From a virus, in IMG/VR virus record IMGVR_UViG_3300037587_000431, positions 1 to 48,744 of that record: a stretch of DNA of 48,744 bases; one strand, given 5' to 3'. The notes under the pieces are model-generated. The model was not told the DNA's origin, made no database searches, and saw nothing but the letters and a program-made list of their open reading frames with translations. How positions within the stretch are numbered: position 1 is the first letter of the stretch; each line of letters begins with the position of its first letter. Shown piece by piece: positions 17,324-25,330 of the stretch. The position numbers and the translations under genes are program-made.

Positions 17324-17531
17324 CGTCCTTCAAAGCACCTAATAAGTGAGCTTTGACCAACCTCATAAGTGGTTCCCTTCTAGAGGCTGGGTCAAAGGTA
17401 TGGGCTTTCCAGTTCAGGTAAGTTTTTCTGCTTACCCTCAAGAGAACAGCGGCCATTTCGATACTTAGCTTACACTCCACTCTAAGCGCCTCTATCTCAT
17501 CGAACAGTTGGAGCGTTGTGGAGATATCCAT
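17235..17531 (-). CDS. Small helix-turn-helix protein
   Basis: 98 residues from the ATG at 17531, which follows the upstream stop by two bases and has GGGGAG eight bases before it. A TTG five codons earlier is a poorer start. LSIEMAAVLLRVSRKTYLNWKA (residues about 23-44) has the spacing of a helix-turn-helix. It is the last gene of the leftward arm, and its final 89 bases overlap the end of the convergent hydrolase gene. It could be a DNA-binding regulator; the target is unknown. Confidence 0.62.
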   Translation of the reverse strand: MDISTTLQLFDEIEALRVECKLSIEMAAVLLRVSRKTYLNWKAHTFDPASRREPLMRLVKAHLLGALKDVRLPAKCLDDRRLLVSHMETALNRQISPT

Positions 17532-17533
17532 AA

Positions 17534-18760
17534 TCACACTCCCCAATCACCTAGAATATCGTCTAACGGTCCTCCTACTGGGGCCTCCTCTGTCTGCTCA
17601 TATAAGGACGTAGCATCTGGGTTAACTTTGGTCCCGGCCTCATGATGCACAACCTCAGTAGTCTGCGATGTCTGTCCCTGTCCAGGCTGTTCAGGCTTGC
17701 CGCGCCCTCTCCTCCAAGTTACACCGTCAGCATTCTTTGTCGGCTTCAGAGTATGGTAGGCTGGGTCCCACCCTTCGCTACGTTCCTTAGCATAGGGGTC
17801 AGCCCTTTGTTGAGTTGTCTCAGTAGGCTGAGTCTGCATAACATCCTCTTGAGGCCCTTTAAGCCGCTCGACCTCTGCCAGCGCTTTTTCAAGTTCGCTA
17901 AGCTCTGGCGTACTGTTGGCTATAACACCATCGCCAGCCTTCATAGCATCGTCCATAGTTACCTGTTCCTGTTGACCCTGCTGCTCTTGATACTGCTTCA
18001 GCTGAGCAAAGGAGTCATCCTTCTGCTCTTCCTGTGCAGGAGTTGGGGTGTAGGTCACAGGCTCTGGGAGGTGCAGCATAGACGCGATGTCTTCCGACTT
18101 TGATCTGGCGATTGCTACCTGTCCCAGCTCTTGCTGTAAATAACCAGACGGCGCGAAGTCAACCTGTGGGAATTCGGAGTCCACAAAGAAGATCCGAGTT
18201 GCGATAGTTTCAACGCCAAGGTTATGCTTCTCAAGTTCCCGGCCATACTTGCTTAAAGCTTTGAGACTTGATGGAGGCACTTGGAAGATCCAGGGGTCGC
18301 CGTTTATCGCCTGAGGGAGGATCACAATAAGGCGCTTAACATCATTACACGCCTTGCCCTTAGTAGGGTTCCCCTGCTGATCGGTCGCTGTCCCCCAAGC
18401 GTTATTAGGACACTGGGCGCAGTTCGAACAGGCAGGATCGACTACCCAGCTGTCAGGCGCTACGCCGTTTGAGCTTGAGCAGTCTGGTGGGTCATCACTG
18501 TCCGGGTCATAAGCCTTTTCGAACCAAGACTTAGCGCAGAGTTTGCCGGGAGGGTCAGCGGCTAAGATAACCACTTCTATATTGACTCCCAAATCTAGCG
18601 CCTTTTCCTCACCTTCTTTCTTAAACCGGAACTGTTTGCCCCTAATGGAGATACGGGGATACGACTCCATCTGAGTTACAAGATCAGATCCTGTATCAGA
18701 TTGGTAGTCTTTCAGATAATCAGGGACTTGACCTAACCCTGTTGTAAGTTCGTTACTCAT
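17534..18760 (-). CDS. SSB-like phage protein with Cys-rich zinc motif and acidic tail
   Basis: 408 residues. Residues 112-120 read CSNCAQCPN, followed by AWGT and, about 20 residues on, GKACNDVKRL. This Cys cluster followed by a basic strand is typical of a phage family often annotated as single-stranded DNA-binding protein. The middle is Gln/Glu-rich and disordered-looking. The end, DDILGDWGV, is acidic and aromatic like the partner-binding tails of SSBs. It sits among helicase and nuclease genes. ATG at 18760 with GAGGAAATGAGCT before it. Function inferred from family resemblance and context. Confidence 0.66.
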   Translation of the reverse strand: MSNELTTGLGQVPDYLKDYQSDTGSDLVTQMESYPRISIRGKQFRFKKEGEEKALDLGVNIEVVILAADPPGKLCAKSWFEKAYDPDSDDPPDCSSSNGVAPDSWVVDPACSNCAQCPNNAWGTATDQQGNPTKGKACNDVKRLIVILPQAINGDPWIFQVPPSSLKALSKYGRELEKHNLGVETIATRIFFVDSEFPQVDFAPSGYLQQELGQVAIARSKSEDIASMLHLPEPVTYTPTPAQEEQKDDSFAQLKQYQEQQGQQEQVTMDDAMKAGDGVIANSTPELSELEKALAEVERLKGPQEDVMQTQPTETTQQRADPYAKERSEGWDPAYHTLKPTKNADGVTWRRGRGKPEQPGQGQTSQTTEVVHHEAGTKVNPDATSLYEQTEEAPVGGPLDDILGDWGV

Positions 18761-18763
18761 AGC

Positions 18764-19249
18764 TCATTTCCTCACTTGAATTACTTTTTCACTATCGTAC
18801 TTGCTTCCCGGTAGGACTCGTTTGTTATCCTCCAAGTATTTAATAGTATCCGCTTTTGAGATACCTTTAGAGATGTACTTAATATTGGAGTTGTTCATCA
18901 AACTATCAAGGTTTGTAATGTGCCCGTCCTTGTCTAATTTAGCTTTGGAGATTACGTCCTCCATAACAAACCTCATCGTGTCGTCCCACTCAGTAACTGA
19001 GACAAACTCTTTAAGGGAGTAAAACGCGGTCCCTATTCCTTTACACTTAAAATTTTCAAGGCCCTGCTCTTCTAGACGAGCAGCTAGTTCCAGGCCGATA
19101 AGCTCCATAGCTGCCTCAGCCTTATTTTTAAAGGCTTTAAAGTCTTCGTTCGCAACTTTTACCTGATCTCGTATTTTACGGTAGGAAGAAATAAGCTTTG
19201 GGGTAGGTGCTTTAGAGCGTACAGGGGTTGAGCTGGGTTCGGTAGGCAT
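18764..19249 (-). CDS. Unknown protein of the replication/recombination cluster
   Basis: 161 residues. A Pro/Ser-rich N-terminus is followed by a helical region (about 20-65) and a mixed alpha/beta C-terminus with GIGTAFYSLKEFVSVTEWD. No enzymatic motif is visible. It lies three bases upstream of the SSB-like gene in the transcription direction, and the pair are probably cotranslated. ATG at 19249 has AAGGAAG seven bases before it. It may be an accessory DNA-binding or recombination protein, but I do not recognise the family. Confidence 0.72.
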   Translation of the reverse strand: MPTEPSSTPVRSKAPTPKLISSYRKIRDQVKVANEDFKAFKNKAEAAMELIGLELAARLEEQGLENFKCKGIGTAFYSLKEFVSVTEWDDTMRFVMEDVISKAKLDKDGHITNLDSLMNNSNIKYISKGISKADTIKYLEDNKRVLPGSKYDSEKVIQVRK

Positions 19250-19291
19250 GGGGTTCTTCCTTATTTAACATAGCTTATTTAGTGTACTCAA

Positions 19292-20848
19292 CTACACCCT
19301 ACTTGTCAATAATTCCATCAGACTTCCCTGCATAATCTCCTTATTTTTAAGCTTCCGGTACACTATTCTCTCAATCGGTGAGCAAGTAAGGTGGAGAACT
19401 GTTTGCTTGTGGGTCTGACCTGCTCTGGTAATCCTTAAACTGGCTTGATCATAATCTTCATAGTCTTGGTTATGGGGAGGTCCCCACCAACAAACTGTGT
19501 GTGAGGCTGTTAAATCATTACCATGAGCTATCGATTTAGGGTGTGATATAATAACTTCTAAATCTCCCTCTTGAAAATCATGGAAGATCTCAGCTTTCTT
19601 ATAGGTGGACATCCCGCTTTTAATAGCTGCTATCTTACAGCTCTTGCTTAACTCCTCAAAGATCATGTTTCGGCACTCAACGAAAGGGGTGAACAATACT
19701 AGCTTTCTCCCTGATTCATCGAGAACATCCTTCAAGGCGTCCATCTTAGGCTTTACTGCGAATCTATGCGCTGTGCCTTCCTCTGTGTTAAGTATTATCC
19801 CAGCCGCTATTTGCAAGAGCTTACTTATTTTGACACCTTCATTCGCTGCTGTGACTGTCCCATCCTCAACCTCAACAACTAGCCGTTTGACCATATCATC
19901 ATAGGCAGTCTTTTGTTCCTTGGTCATAGGAACTTCTCTGGTCTCTGTTATCCTGGGGGGGAGGTCTAGGCACTCATCTCTTTTGAACCTTATGCAGTCG
20001 TTCTTGAGCAAGGAGTATATGTAGTTCTCCCACCCTGGCTTAGGCAACCACACATGATCTGTGAACTCGTGCATCACCTTGTCTCTAAACCGAGTAAACT
20101 TAGAGGGTATAGCCTTACACTTTATGAGCTGCGCTTGCGCCCATATATCTGTTGGTTTATTCGGCATAGGTCCACCAGACATTAGCCAAGTCTTCTTGTC
20201 CTTGACCGTGTTGAACAGCCCCTTGTATCGGTCACTCCCTTGCTTTCTGAACTGGCTAGACTCATCGACAATCACCAAACTAATATCATCCCTCTGCCTA
20301 AACACGTTGTCTTTGATGTAATAGGTCTCTGTTGATCTGTCCCAATCGATCATGGTTTTTATACCGTCATGGTTGATGATATAAAAGTCAGCGTCCTGAT
20401 CGAGCTTCTTAAACCTCGCTTGCCTGGACCCAGTTAGGATTTGGTACTTTCTATTTGGGAACGACTTAAAGATCTCTTTGCCCCATACCGACATAAGAGT
20501 GGATAGAGTGGAGGAGATAAGGACCTTATCCACTTGGCCTATCTTCATTAGATAGTCAGCAGCCCATAGAGCTGACAGAGTTTTGCATGTCCCTATCTCA
20601 TTGAGACAGAACGCCCTGTCTCTCTGGGAGAGGAAGTCAGATGTTATAATTTGGTGCGCAAACGGAGTTTCAAAACGAGAGGGGAAGTTATAGTTGGACC
20701 TTATCGGGCCTTCTATGTTTATTGCTTTGGACGCTAAGTACTGAAACGTCCTCATATCATAAGGCAGCACTGTGTACTGACCATGCCCTGTGATACCAAG
20801 ACGCTCGTTCTCGACAACGACAGCGTTTCTTTCAGGGACTACGAACAT
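19292..20848 (-). CDS. SNF2-type superfamily 2 helicase
   Basis: 518 residues. Motif I is NEIGTCKT at 83-90 (Cys where most relatives have Gly before Lys). Motif II is VDESS around 194-198. Motif III is MSGGPMPN near 223. The C-terminal RecA domain has LVLFTPFVECRNMIF, and motif VI is QASLRITRAGQ. Lengths and motifs match phage SNF2-like ATPases that remodel or translocate on DNA. The ATG overlaps the stop of the preceding gene (TAATG). The likely role is replication or recombination, working with the adjacent nuclease genes. Confidence 0.88.
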   Translation of the reverse strand: MFVVPERNAVVVENERLGITGHGQYTVLPYDMRTFQYLASKAINIEGPIRSNYNFPSRFETPFAHQIITSDFLSQRDRAFCLNEIGTCKTLSALWAADYLMKIGQVDKVLISSTLSTLMSVWGKEIFKSFPNRKYQILTGSRQARFKKLDQDADFYIINHDGIKTMIDWDRSTETYYIKDNVFRQRDDISLVIVDESSQFRKQGSDRYKGLFNTVKDKKTWLMSGGPMPNKPTDIWAQAQLIKCKAIPSKFTRFRDKVMHEFTDHVWLPKPGWENYIYSLLKNDCIRFKRDECLDLPPRITETREVPMTKEQKTAYDDMVKRLVVEVEDGTVTAANEGVKISKLLQIAAGIILNTEEGTAHRFAVKPKMDALKDVLDESGRKLVLFTPFVECRNMIFEELSKSCKIAAIKSGMSTYKKAEIFHDFQEGDLEVIISHPKSIAHGNDLTASHTVCWWGPPHNQDYEDYDQASLRITRAGQTHKQTVLHLTCSPIERIVYRKLKNKEIMQGSLMELLTSRV

Positions 20849-21132
20849 TAAGGAACTCCGTTCATAGCTTCGCGCTGCCTTCTGACATTCTCACTAAACT
20901 GTGGGCCGTCTGGGTACAACGACTCAGCCACTAGTCGTTCCAACTGGGCAAGAGATTCGATTACAAAGATATAATCCTCTAGTTGGAAGTATATAACAGA
21001 CTCAGCTTTAGACTTGTCCCCACTCGAACTGGGCTCTATTCTCATAATCCGTTCTGGGTTTACCAAGATTCCGTTGCAGCACTCCTTATTTTTCTCGTTA
21101 AAATAAACTTCTGTTAAACGTATGAGACTCAT
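20848..21132 (-). CDS. Small protein with FlbD-like beta pattern
   Basis: 94 residues. The order IRLTEVYF, ILVNPERIMRIEP, SVIYFQLEDYIFVIESLAQLERLV mirrors the small FlbD-like fold (LTxxxG, lNpxxIxxIE, TxixxxxGxxxxVxES). In phages such proteins are short and of unknown role; a link to flagella should not be assumed. It is coupled by ATGA and TAATG overlaps between the VRR-NUC and helicase genes, which suggests it works with them or regulates them. Confidence 0.72.
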   Translation of the reverse strand: MSLIRLTEVYFNEKNKECCNGILVNPERIMRIEPSSSGDKSKAESVIYFQLEDYIFVIESLAQLERLVAESLYPDGPQFSENVRRQREAMNGVP

Positions 21133-21461
21133 AACAAAGCCCTCAGTTGATCAAGTTTAGGTTCTACATCTTTAAGCCCGTAGACTGTGAAGTAAACTCC
21201 CTCTGCTTTTAAGATGTCCTTTTTCTTTTCTCTCTGACTGTCTGACATTCTCCCTTTCTCTGTCTTAGCTTCGATACCAACAAACAGCCCTATCTCCTCC
21301 CCAACCATATCTTGAGTTACTACGATAGGTAGGCAGACAATAAAATCAGGCGCTCCTCTCTTGCCAAACCTCGTCATAACCGGCATGTAAATAAAAGCTT
21401 TTGCGAACCATGTTTTAAACCACTTCTTAATTCTTTCTTTAACTCTACCTTCAGGGGTCAT
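21129..21461 (-). CDS. VRR-NUC domain nuclease
   Basis: 110 residues, the normal size for stand-alone phage VRR-NUC proteins. TPEGRVKERIKKWF at the N-terminus, GAPDFIVC with Asp39, then VGIEAKT with Glu64 and Lys66, and DSQREK with Gln76, give the PD-(D/E)xK core. Such enzymes cut branched or structured DNA. It is coupled to the gene on each side by four-base ATGA overlaps and lies just upstream of the FlbD-like and SNF2 helicase genes. Confidence 0.88.
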   Translation of the reverse strand: MTPEGRVKERIKKWFKTWFAKAFIYMPVMTRFGKRGAPDFIVCLPIVVTQDMVGEEIGLFVGIEAKTEKGRMSDSQREKKKDILKAEGVYFTVYGLKDVEPKLDQLRALL

Positions 21462-21625
21462 GCGATTAGTATCCTATTTACATAATAATCTTCAAGAACT
21501 GTTCTAGTTTTGACAGCGTATTCACGGGCTTTTAACCAAACATCTATACGAGTATCAGGTCTGTATTTAAACTTAAACCATAGTATTGCTGACCATAGTA
21601 ATATATCTAACTTATCTAATCTCAT
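21458..21625 (-). CDS. 55-residue unknown protein
   Basis: The ATG at 21625 overlaps the stop of the upstream gene (TGATG), and its TGA overlaps the VRR-NUC ATG (ATGA). The product begins MRLDKLDILLWSAILWFKF and is Leu/Trp-rich at the N-terminus, then basic and helical. The N-terminal hydrophobic stretch is short and interrupted by Asp and Lys, so a membrane anchor is uncertain. Tight coupling on both sides supports a real gene. Function unknown. Confidence 0.65.
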   Translation of the reverse strand: MRLDKLDILLWSAILWFKFKYRPDTRIDVWLKAREYAVKTRTVLEDYYVNRILIA

Positions 21626-21924
21626 CAGTGTATCGAGCCTAGGGGGGCTTCTTCCCCCGTTGCTTTTAGATATCTCAACTGAAACTCAAGCTCTTCTATT
21701 CTGGAAGTCAGTAATATGTTGTAGTCATTTATCTCAATTATGGTTCTACGCTGATCTTCTATGACCTGTCCTTGATCACGGATGATAACGGTCGCGGCAC
21801 TGGGCGGCTGTACAGGGACACCACTTACAATTAAAGGCGCTGGGACTAGGGGGCCACTCTCCTGAGTCTTGGCAGATTTGGATAAGCTCTGCTCGTTCTC
21901 TGAAGTCGTCCCAGATGTCGTCAT
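21625..21924 (-). CDS. Out-of-frame overlapping gene, coiled-coil C-terminus
   Basis: 99 residues from the ATG at 21924, which has a strong AGGAAAGGG just upstream. This start lies inside the Cas4-like nuclease gene in another frame, so the first ~50 codons are dual-coding (21776-21924). The N-terminal half is Ser/Thr/Pro-rich and looks shaped by the other frame. The second half, outside the overlap, is a helical coiled coil with IEDQRRTIIEIND and IEELEFQLRYLK. No other good start exists after the nuclease stop. The stop overlaps the next ATG. Function unknown. Confidence 0.58.
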   Translation of the reverse strand: MTTSGTTSENEQSLSKSAKTQESGPLVPAPLIVSGVPVQPPSAATVIIRDQGQVIEDQRRTIIEINDYNILLTSRIEELEFQLRYLKATGEEAPLGSIH

Positions 21925-22471
21925 ACCCTTTCCTCGAATAAGTCTTAGGAGTTTTGTCGTTTTGATCCATCCACACATAAGATGTACTCGCTGTCTCTAG
22001 CTCCGGGTGAAGTGCAAAAAGAATACCAGCTGTTAGTTTTAACTGGTCACTCTTAGGATAGACCTTCCCAGACTTCCAATCTATCGCCCAACCCTGAGGG
22101 GTCTTGACTCCCATAACGTCAATAACACACCGCACCCAAGCATCACTATCGAACCAACCTGTCTGCTTGAGATCGTATGTAAGGGCAATTTGCAGCTCTG
22201 TCCTTACCTCCCAGCCTTTATCTCTCCCGCCTCTTATAGCATCTACTATAGGCTTCATGTGAGGAATGTCTTGGTAGTCGCTAACCACAAATGGAGTTGG
22301 TGCTAGAACAGCGTTCTCTAATATCTTGTGCTTTCGCTTACCCTCCCTCATAGCCTCGTTTTCTATATACGGGCAGCGAGCTTGTTTCGGAGCGTAAAAT
22401 TTCCAGTAGCCTCGCAGCCTACAACCTTCAGCATCGCTAAGCCTACTCCACGACCACGCTATTCTGTTCAT
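21776..22471 (-). CDS. PD-(D/E)xK exonuclease, Cas4/AddB-like, with possible Fe-S cluster
   Basis: 231 residues. WSWSRLSDAEGCRLRGYWKF starts the protein with Cys17. RCVIDVMG (Asp118), IDWKSGK (Asp131, Lys133) and SDQLKLTA (Gln143) give the nuclease core of the PDDEXK_1 type. The C-terminus has Cys215, Cys218, Cys220 and Cys225. One N-terminal Cys plus three or more C-terminal Cys is the layout of the 4Fe-4S cluster in Cas4 and AddB, so such a cluster is likely but not proven. It probably resects DNA ends for recombination. The last 149 bases overlap another gene. Confidence 0.83.
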   Translation of the reverse strand: MNRIAWSWSRLSDAEGCRLRGYWKFYAPKQARCPYIENEAMREGKRKHKILENAVLAPTPFVVSDYQDIPHMKPIVDAIRGGRDKGWEVRTELQIALTYDLKQTGWFDSDAWVRCVIDVMGVKTPQGWAIDWKSGKVYPKSDQLKLTAGILFALHPELETASTSYVWMDQNDKTPKTYSRKGYDDIWDDFRERAELIQICQDSGEWPPSPSAFNCKWCPCTAAQCRDRYHP

Positions 22472-22472
22472 A

Positions 22473-22856
22473 TCACACCCACTTTCTTGCTAACCATTTT
22501 GCAGCTTGTTCCCTAGTTACAGGAGATACTTTGCCGATCTTATACTTCCCCTTTCTAGCACAACCCACCTCACTCATAGCCATACTTATATATGAAGTAG
22601 AGCAGTTGAACACCTTGCCTATATCTACCAATTTTATTTCTGGGTTATCTAGTGCATACCTAACAATCTTTCCGGCGTCAAGTTTTAAACTCGGATCTTC
22701 TACCATTGTTAGTCTAAGTTGCTGCTTTGTTTTCGCAACGCGGGATACGCAGCACCCAAACAGAGATGCTATCTCAGGTACAGTTAGCCTGTCTTGTTTT
22801 GGTAGGTCTGCGTTTTCAAAAAGAACTTCCTCCAAAGCTTTGATATCAGTTTCCAT
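22473..22856 (-). CDS. Double helix-turn-helix protein
   Basis: 127 residues from the ATG at 22856 (GGAGAAAGCTG before it); a TTG six codons upstream is less likely. Two similar segments have helix-turn-helix spacing: LTVPEIASLFGCCVSRVAKTK and IKLVDIGKVFNCSTSYISMAM. Each has the pattern of a small residue in the turn and a Ser-rich recognition helix. It could be a transcription regulator of the early arm or a recombination accessory protein. It overlaps the upstream zinc gene by 11 bases. Confidence 0.7.
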   Translation of the reverse strand: METDIKALEEVLFENADLPKQDRLTVPEIASLFGCCVSRVAKTKQQLRLTMVEDPSLKLDAGKIVRYALDNPEIKLVDIGKVFNCSTSYISMAMSEVGCARKGKYKIGKVSPVTREQAAKWLARKWV

Positions 22857-23049
22857 CAGCTTTCTCCGGTTCAAAATAAAACTTATGTTTGCAGTGCCTG
22901 CACTTCCATCTAGCCGGGATTTCTTCCATGTAGGTTATTAGTTGCACTTGAGGTGTACTGCATTCCGGGCAGAGAGGTAGGTGCTTACAAAGAAACTCAC
23001 GCCTAACAACTCGTTCCATTACTTCATCCCAAGTAGGTCGCCTAGCCAT
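22846..23049 (-). CDS. Small zinc-ribbon protein
   Basis: 67 residues. LCPEC and, 20 residues later, WKCRHC give a CxxC...CxxC zinc ribbon. The remainder is basic. ATG at 23049 follows AGGAGA. It is the third of three consecutive small Cys-rich genes directly downstream of the DNA polymerase gene, each overlapping the next by several bases. A nucleic-acid or protein-binding role is likely but unspecified. Confidence 0.72.
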   Translation of the reverse strand: MARRPTWDEVMERVVRREFLCKHLPLCPECSTPQVQLITYMEEIPARWKCRHCKHKFYFEPEKADGN

Positions 23050-23245
23050 CGGCTTTCTCTCCTAACAACCTTTGCTTCGCACAACACCATTCTATATAAC
23101 TGGATGGTGCTGTATAGTCAAACCGCTTTTTATAGTCTAACTCCTCCCTTCTACAGTAAGTACAGATATACTCGACTTGTTCCCTCCCTTTAACAATCGG
23201 CTCTTTCTTGCATCTATGCACTTGGCATCTAGGTATTGAATCCAT
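23042..23245 (-). CDS. Small zinc-binding protein, paralogue of the gene at 23229
   Basis: 67 residues. CQVHRC near the N-terminus and ICTYCRREEL give a CxxH...CxxC metal site. It aligns with the product of 23229-23438: same C-x2-H, then four residues, EP, about ten residues, CxxC, and EE. The two are probably tandem duplicates. A further CC pair is present near residue 53. ATG at 23245 has GGAGGG nine bases before it. Function unknown. Confidence 0.7.
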   Translation of the reverse strand: MDSIPRCQVHRCKKEPIVKGREQVEYICTYCRREELDYKKRFDYTAPSSYIEWCCAKQRLLGEKADG

Positions 23246-23438
23246 TGTTAAACACCCTCCATAAATGAGTCCATCTGGCTATCTTAACTGCTTTTGCAAG
23301 TTCAGCTGCTTTCATTTTTCTGTAGAAGTTAATTGCAAACTCTTCGGTCTCGCAGCCTCTACACACATAAACAGTCTTACCGTTTTGGCTTGTTGGTTCA
23401 AGTTTCTTTTTGTGTTTCTCGCAGAATAATAGGTTCAT
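23229..23438 (-). CDS. Small zinc-binding protein next to DNA polymerase
   Basis: 69 residues. FCEKH and YVCRGCETEE form a CxxH...CxxC site; the C-terminal half is a basic amphipathic helix. The ATG overlaps the polymerase stop (ATGA), so it is translationally coupled to the polymerase. It resembles the following gene product. It may be a small nucleic-acid-binding partner, but this is inferred from position and charge only. Confidence 0.7.
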   Translation of the reverse strand: MNLLFCEKHKKKLEPTSQNGKTVYVCRGCETEEFAINFYRKMKAAELAKAVKIARWTHLWRVFNNGFNT

Positions 23439-25330
23439 ATCCCCACCATCTCTCCCCAGTTAGGGCCGGTTGAGCCATCCCAAGGTATTGGGATACTAGG
23501 CACCCAGCCCCAAGCTTGTTCATAAGGTAAATTGTTTAAAGTGTGTCGTGCTTCCTGAAGTAGTTCTTTCTTACCTTGCAAGTCTGATGGAACATAGTCA
23601 AACAAAGCATCGTGCAGATCGAAACCAAAGATTAGTTCTGGATACTTCTTGGTTAGTATCGCCAGTGCTAACTCCTTCATATCCCCACCAGTGCCTTGAA
23701 CCCTTGTATTTATCGCGCTCTGCTCTGTTCCCCATCTTCTATCCCCACTCCAATAAACTAACTTGAACCGTCTACCACCTAGAGTCTCTACATACCCCTG
23801 CTCCTGGCCAAGCTTGATGGAATTGCTCCAAAACTTTTTAATCTCTTTGTAGGATCTATCGAAGGTATTGGAGAGGGATTTGGTCTCTAAGAAAGTTAAG
23901 TCCATTCCATAATCTACCCTACTTTTTATCCTCAGTGTTTTAATCCCTATCCTATAGAGCTTACTTAGATTTGTGAACTTGCCTTGATACCGAAAGCCTG
24001 TAGGTCCCGCTACTCTTTGGTTCCCTTCCCTGTAGAGCTTAAGGAAATTGTCAAAAGATATCCCAGCTATCCCAGCTCCTGTAAATGAGTGTATGTCATC
24101 ATCTGGTGGCGGTCTATTAAAAACATCTAGCATTGATGGGTCCTGAGATAGATCAGCTATTATTCGCATCTCTTGCCCTGCTGCATCAAACTCAACAAGA
24201 TCATAACCCTCTGGCGGGTTAATCAGTTTTCTCAGATTCTTCGGGCGGGGCCATTGGTGCAAGGCCATCCCGACAGGGAATTTCCTCAACACTTTCGATT
24301 GATAGGTCATCCTTCCCGTGTATGTAGAGAACAGTTTCGGACTCGGATGTAGAGTGTCCCCAGATTCTAGGTAAGCTCTTACTTTTAACGGTGATTCGAT
24401 AAATTTTGTCAGTTGCGTGTTCAGCTTCCGCCATGCTAAGATCTCCGTTGCTCTGTCATCTAAGTCTGCTAAGTAGGTCAGTGCTGCTTTCCCGCTGGAA
24501 GGTTGCCCTTCAGGAAATTTTTTAGAGGGGGGAGTTCTATGGTCATCGTTAACAGGTAGCCCCCACTGGTTGTACAGAATATCGCAAAGCTTCTGGGGAG
24601 ATCTCAGGAAGGGGGAAGGTCTCCAAAGCCCTGTGCTGGGGTCTTTACAGGTAAGCTCTAGTTTATCCTCTACCTCCTCCATCCCTTTTGTTATTTCCGG
24701 CTTCATCGACTGAGCCAAATCAACGTGCATGTTAACACCATTGACCCAGCTCTTAGCGACCGGCACTAAGCACGAGGCTTCTATAAGGGCGCTCTTCTGC
24801 TGCTGGGGGTTGAGCATAGGCCAAACCTGTTCGACTATAAAGACAGTTGCGAAAGCATCCATCTTGGCTCTACGCTCCCAGTATCGGTCATCCTTATGGT
24901 CCTCCTGCTCCTTCATCTTGATGAACGCAGCGGCCCAATCTTCGAATACCAGCTCTCGTACCCCATCAACTAGGCTCCAAGCAGGGATAGTCTCCTTGTA
25001 CTGGCCGTTTTCGAGCCACTTCCATAGGAGCATACCATCTACCCACTTAAAACGCTCTACGGGGAACCCAGCGGCGGAGAGACAGGCCAAATCAAATATG
25101 CCATTCCATGTAGCATAGAACGTCCCGGCCTGCTCTTGCTGTAGGTGAGTGGACAGCTCTTCGAAGTTGAATGCTTTGCTCTGACCGCTCCGTTTTGCCA
25201 TACCCACATGCGTTATCTTCACCTCCCCGGTTCTGATACGCCAGGGCTGAAGGGCATACTCATCATGCCCTTCTACTTGGGACTTGGTTTCTAGGTCTAG
25301 GCCGGTGAAGATCAACCCTCTATGCTCCAC
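23435..25330 (-). CDS. Family A DNA polymerase with 3'-5' exonuclease domain
   Basis: 631 residues from a GTG at 25330; a TTG at 25315 is an alternative and neither has a good ribosome site. Exonuclease residues are visible: Asp12 and Glu14 (LDLET), Asp80 (WNGIFD) and Asp158 (RRAKMD). Polymerase motif A is FDAAGQEMR with Asp382, Glu387 and Arg389. The O helix reads R447, K451, L455, Y459, so Leu stands at the position of E. coli Phe762. Motif C is LHDA (Asp574), with Ala where HDE is usual. It replicates the phage genome with the primase-helicase. Downstream genes are coupled by ATGA. Confidence 0.92.
   Translation of the reverse strand: MEHRGLIFTGLDLETKSQVEGHDEYALQPWRIRTGEVKITHVGMAKRSGQSKAFNFEELSTHLQQEQAGTFYATWNGIFDLACLSAAGFPVERFKWVDGMLLWKWLENGQYKETIPAWSLVDGVRELVFEDWAAAFIKMKEQEDHKDDRYWERRAKMDAFATVFIVEQVWPMLNPQQQKSALIEASCLVPVAKSWVNGVNMHVDLAQSMKPEITKGMEEVEDKLELTCKDPSTGLWRPSPFLRSPQKLCDILYNQWGLPVNDDHRTPPSKKFPEGQPSSGKAALTYLADLDDRATEILAWRKLNTQLTKFIESPLKVRAYLESGDTLHPSPKLFSTYTGRMTYQSKVLRKFPVGMALHQWPRPKNLRKLINPPEGYDLVEFDAAGQEMRIIADLSQDPSMLDVFNRPPPDDDIHSFTGAGIAGISFDNFLKLYREGNQRVAGPTGFRYQGKFTNLSKLYRIGIKTLRIKSRVDYGMDLTFLETKSLSNTFDRSYKEIKKFWSNSIKLGQEQGYVETLGGRRFKLVYWSGDRRWGTEQSAINTRVQGTGGDMKELALAILTKKYPELIFGFDLHDALFDYVPSDLQGKKELLQEARHTLNNLPYEQAWGWVPSIPIPWDGSTGPNWGEMVGI

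Noticed and set aside
17330-17353. Hairpin as a terminator between the arms
   Set aside because: AAAG/CTTT and CAC/GTG arms need a two-base bulge, and no T-run follows on either strand.
24219-24434. 71-residue frame inside the polymerase gene
   Set aside because: Lies wholly in another frame of a well-supported polymerase; no ribosome site and no coupling.
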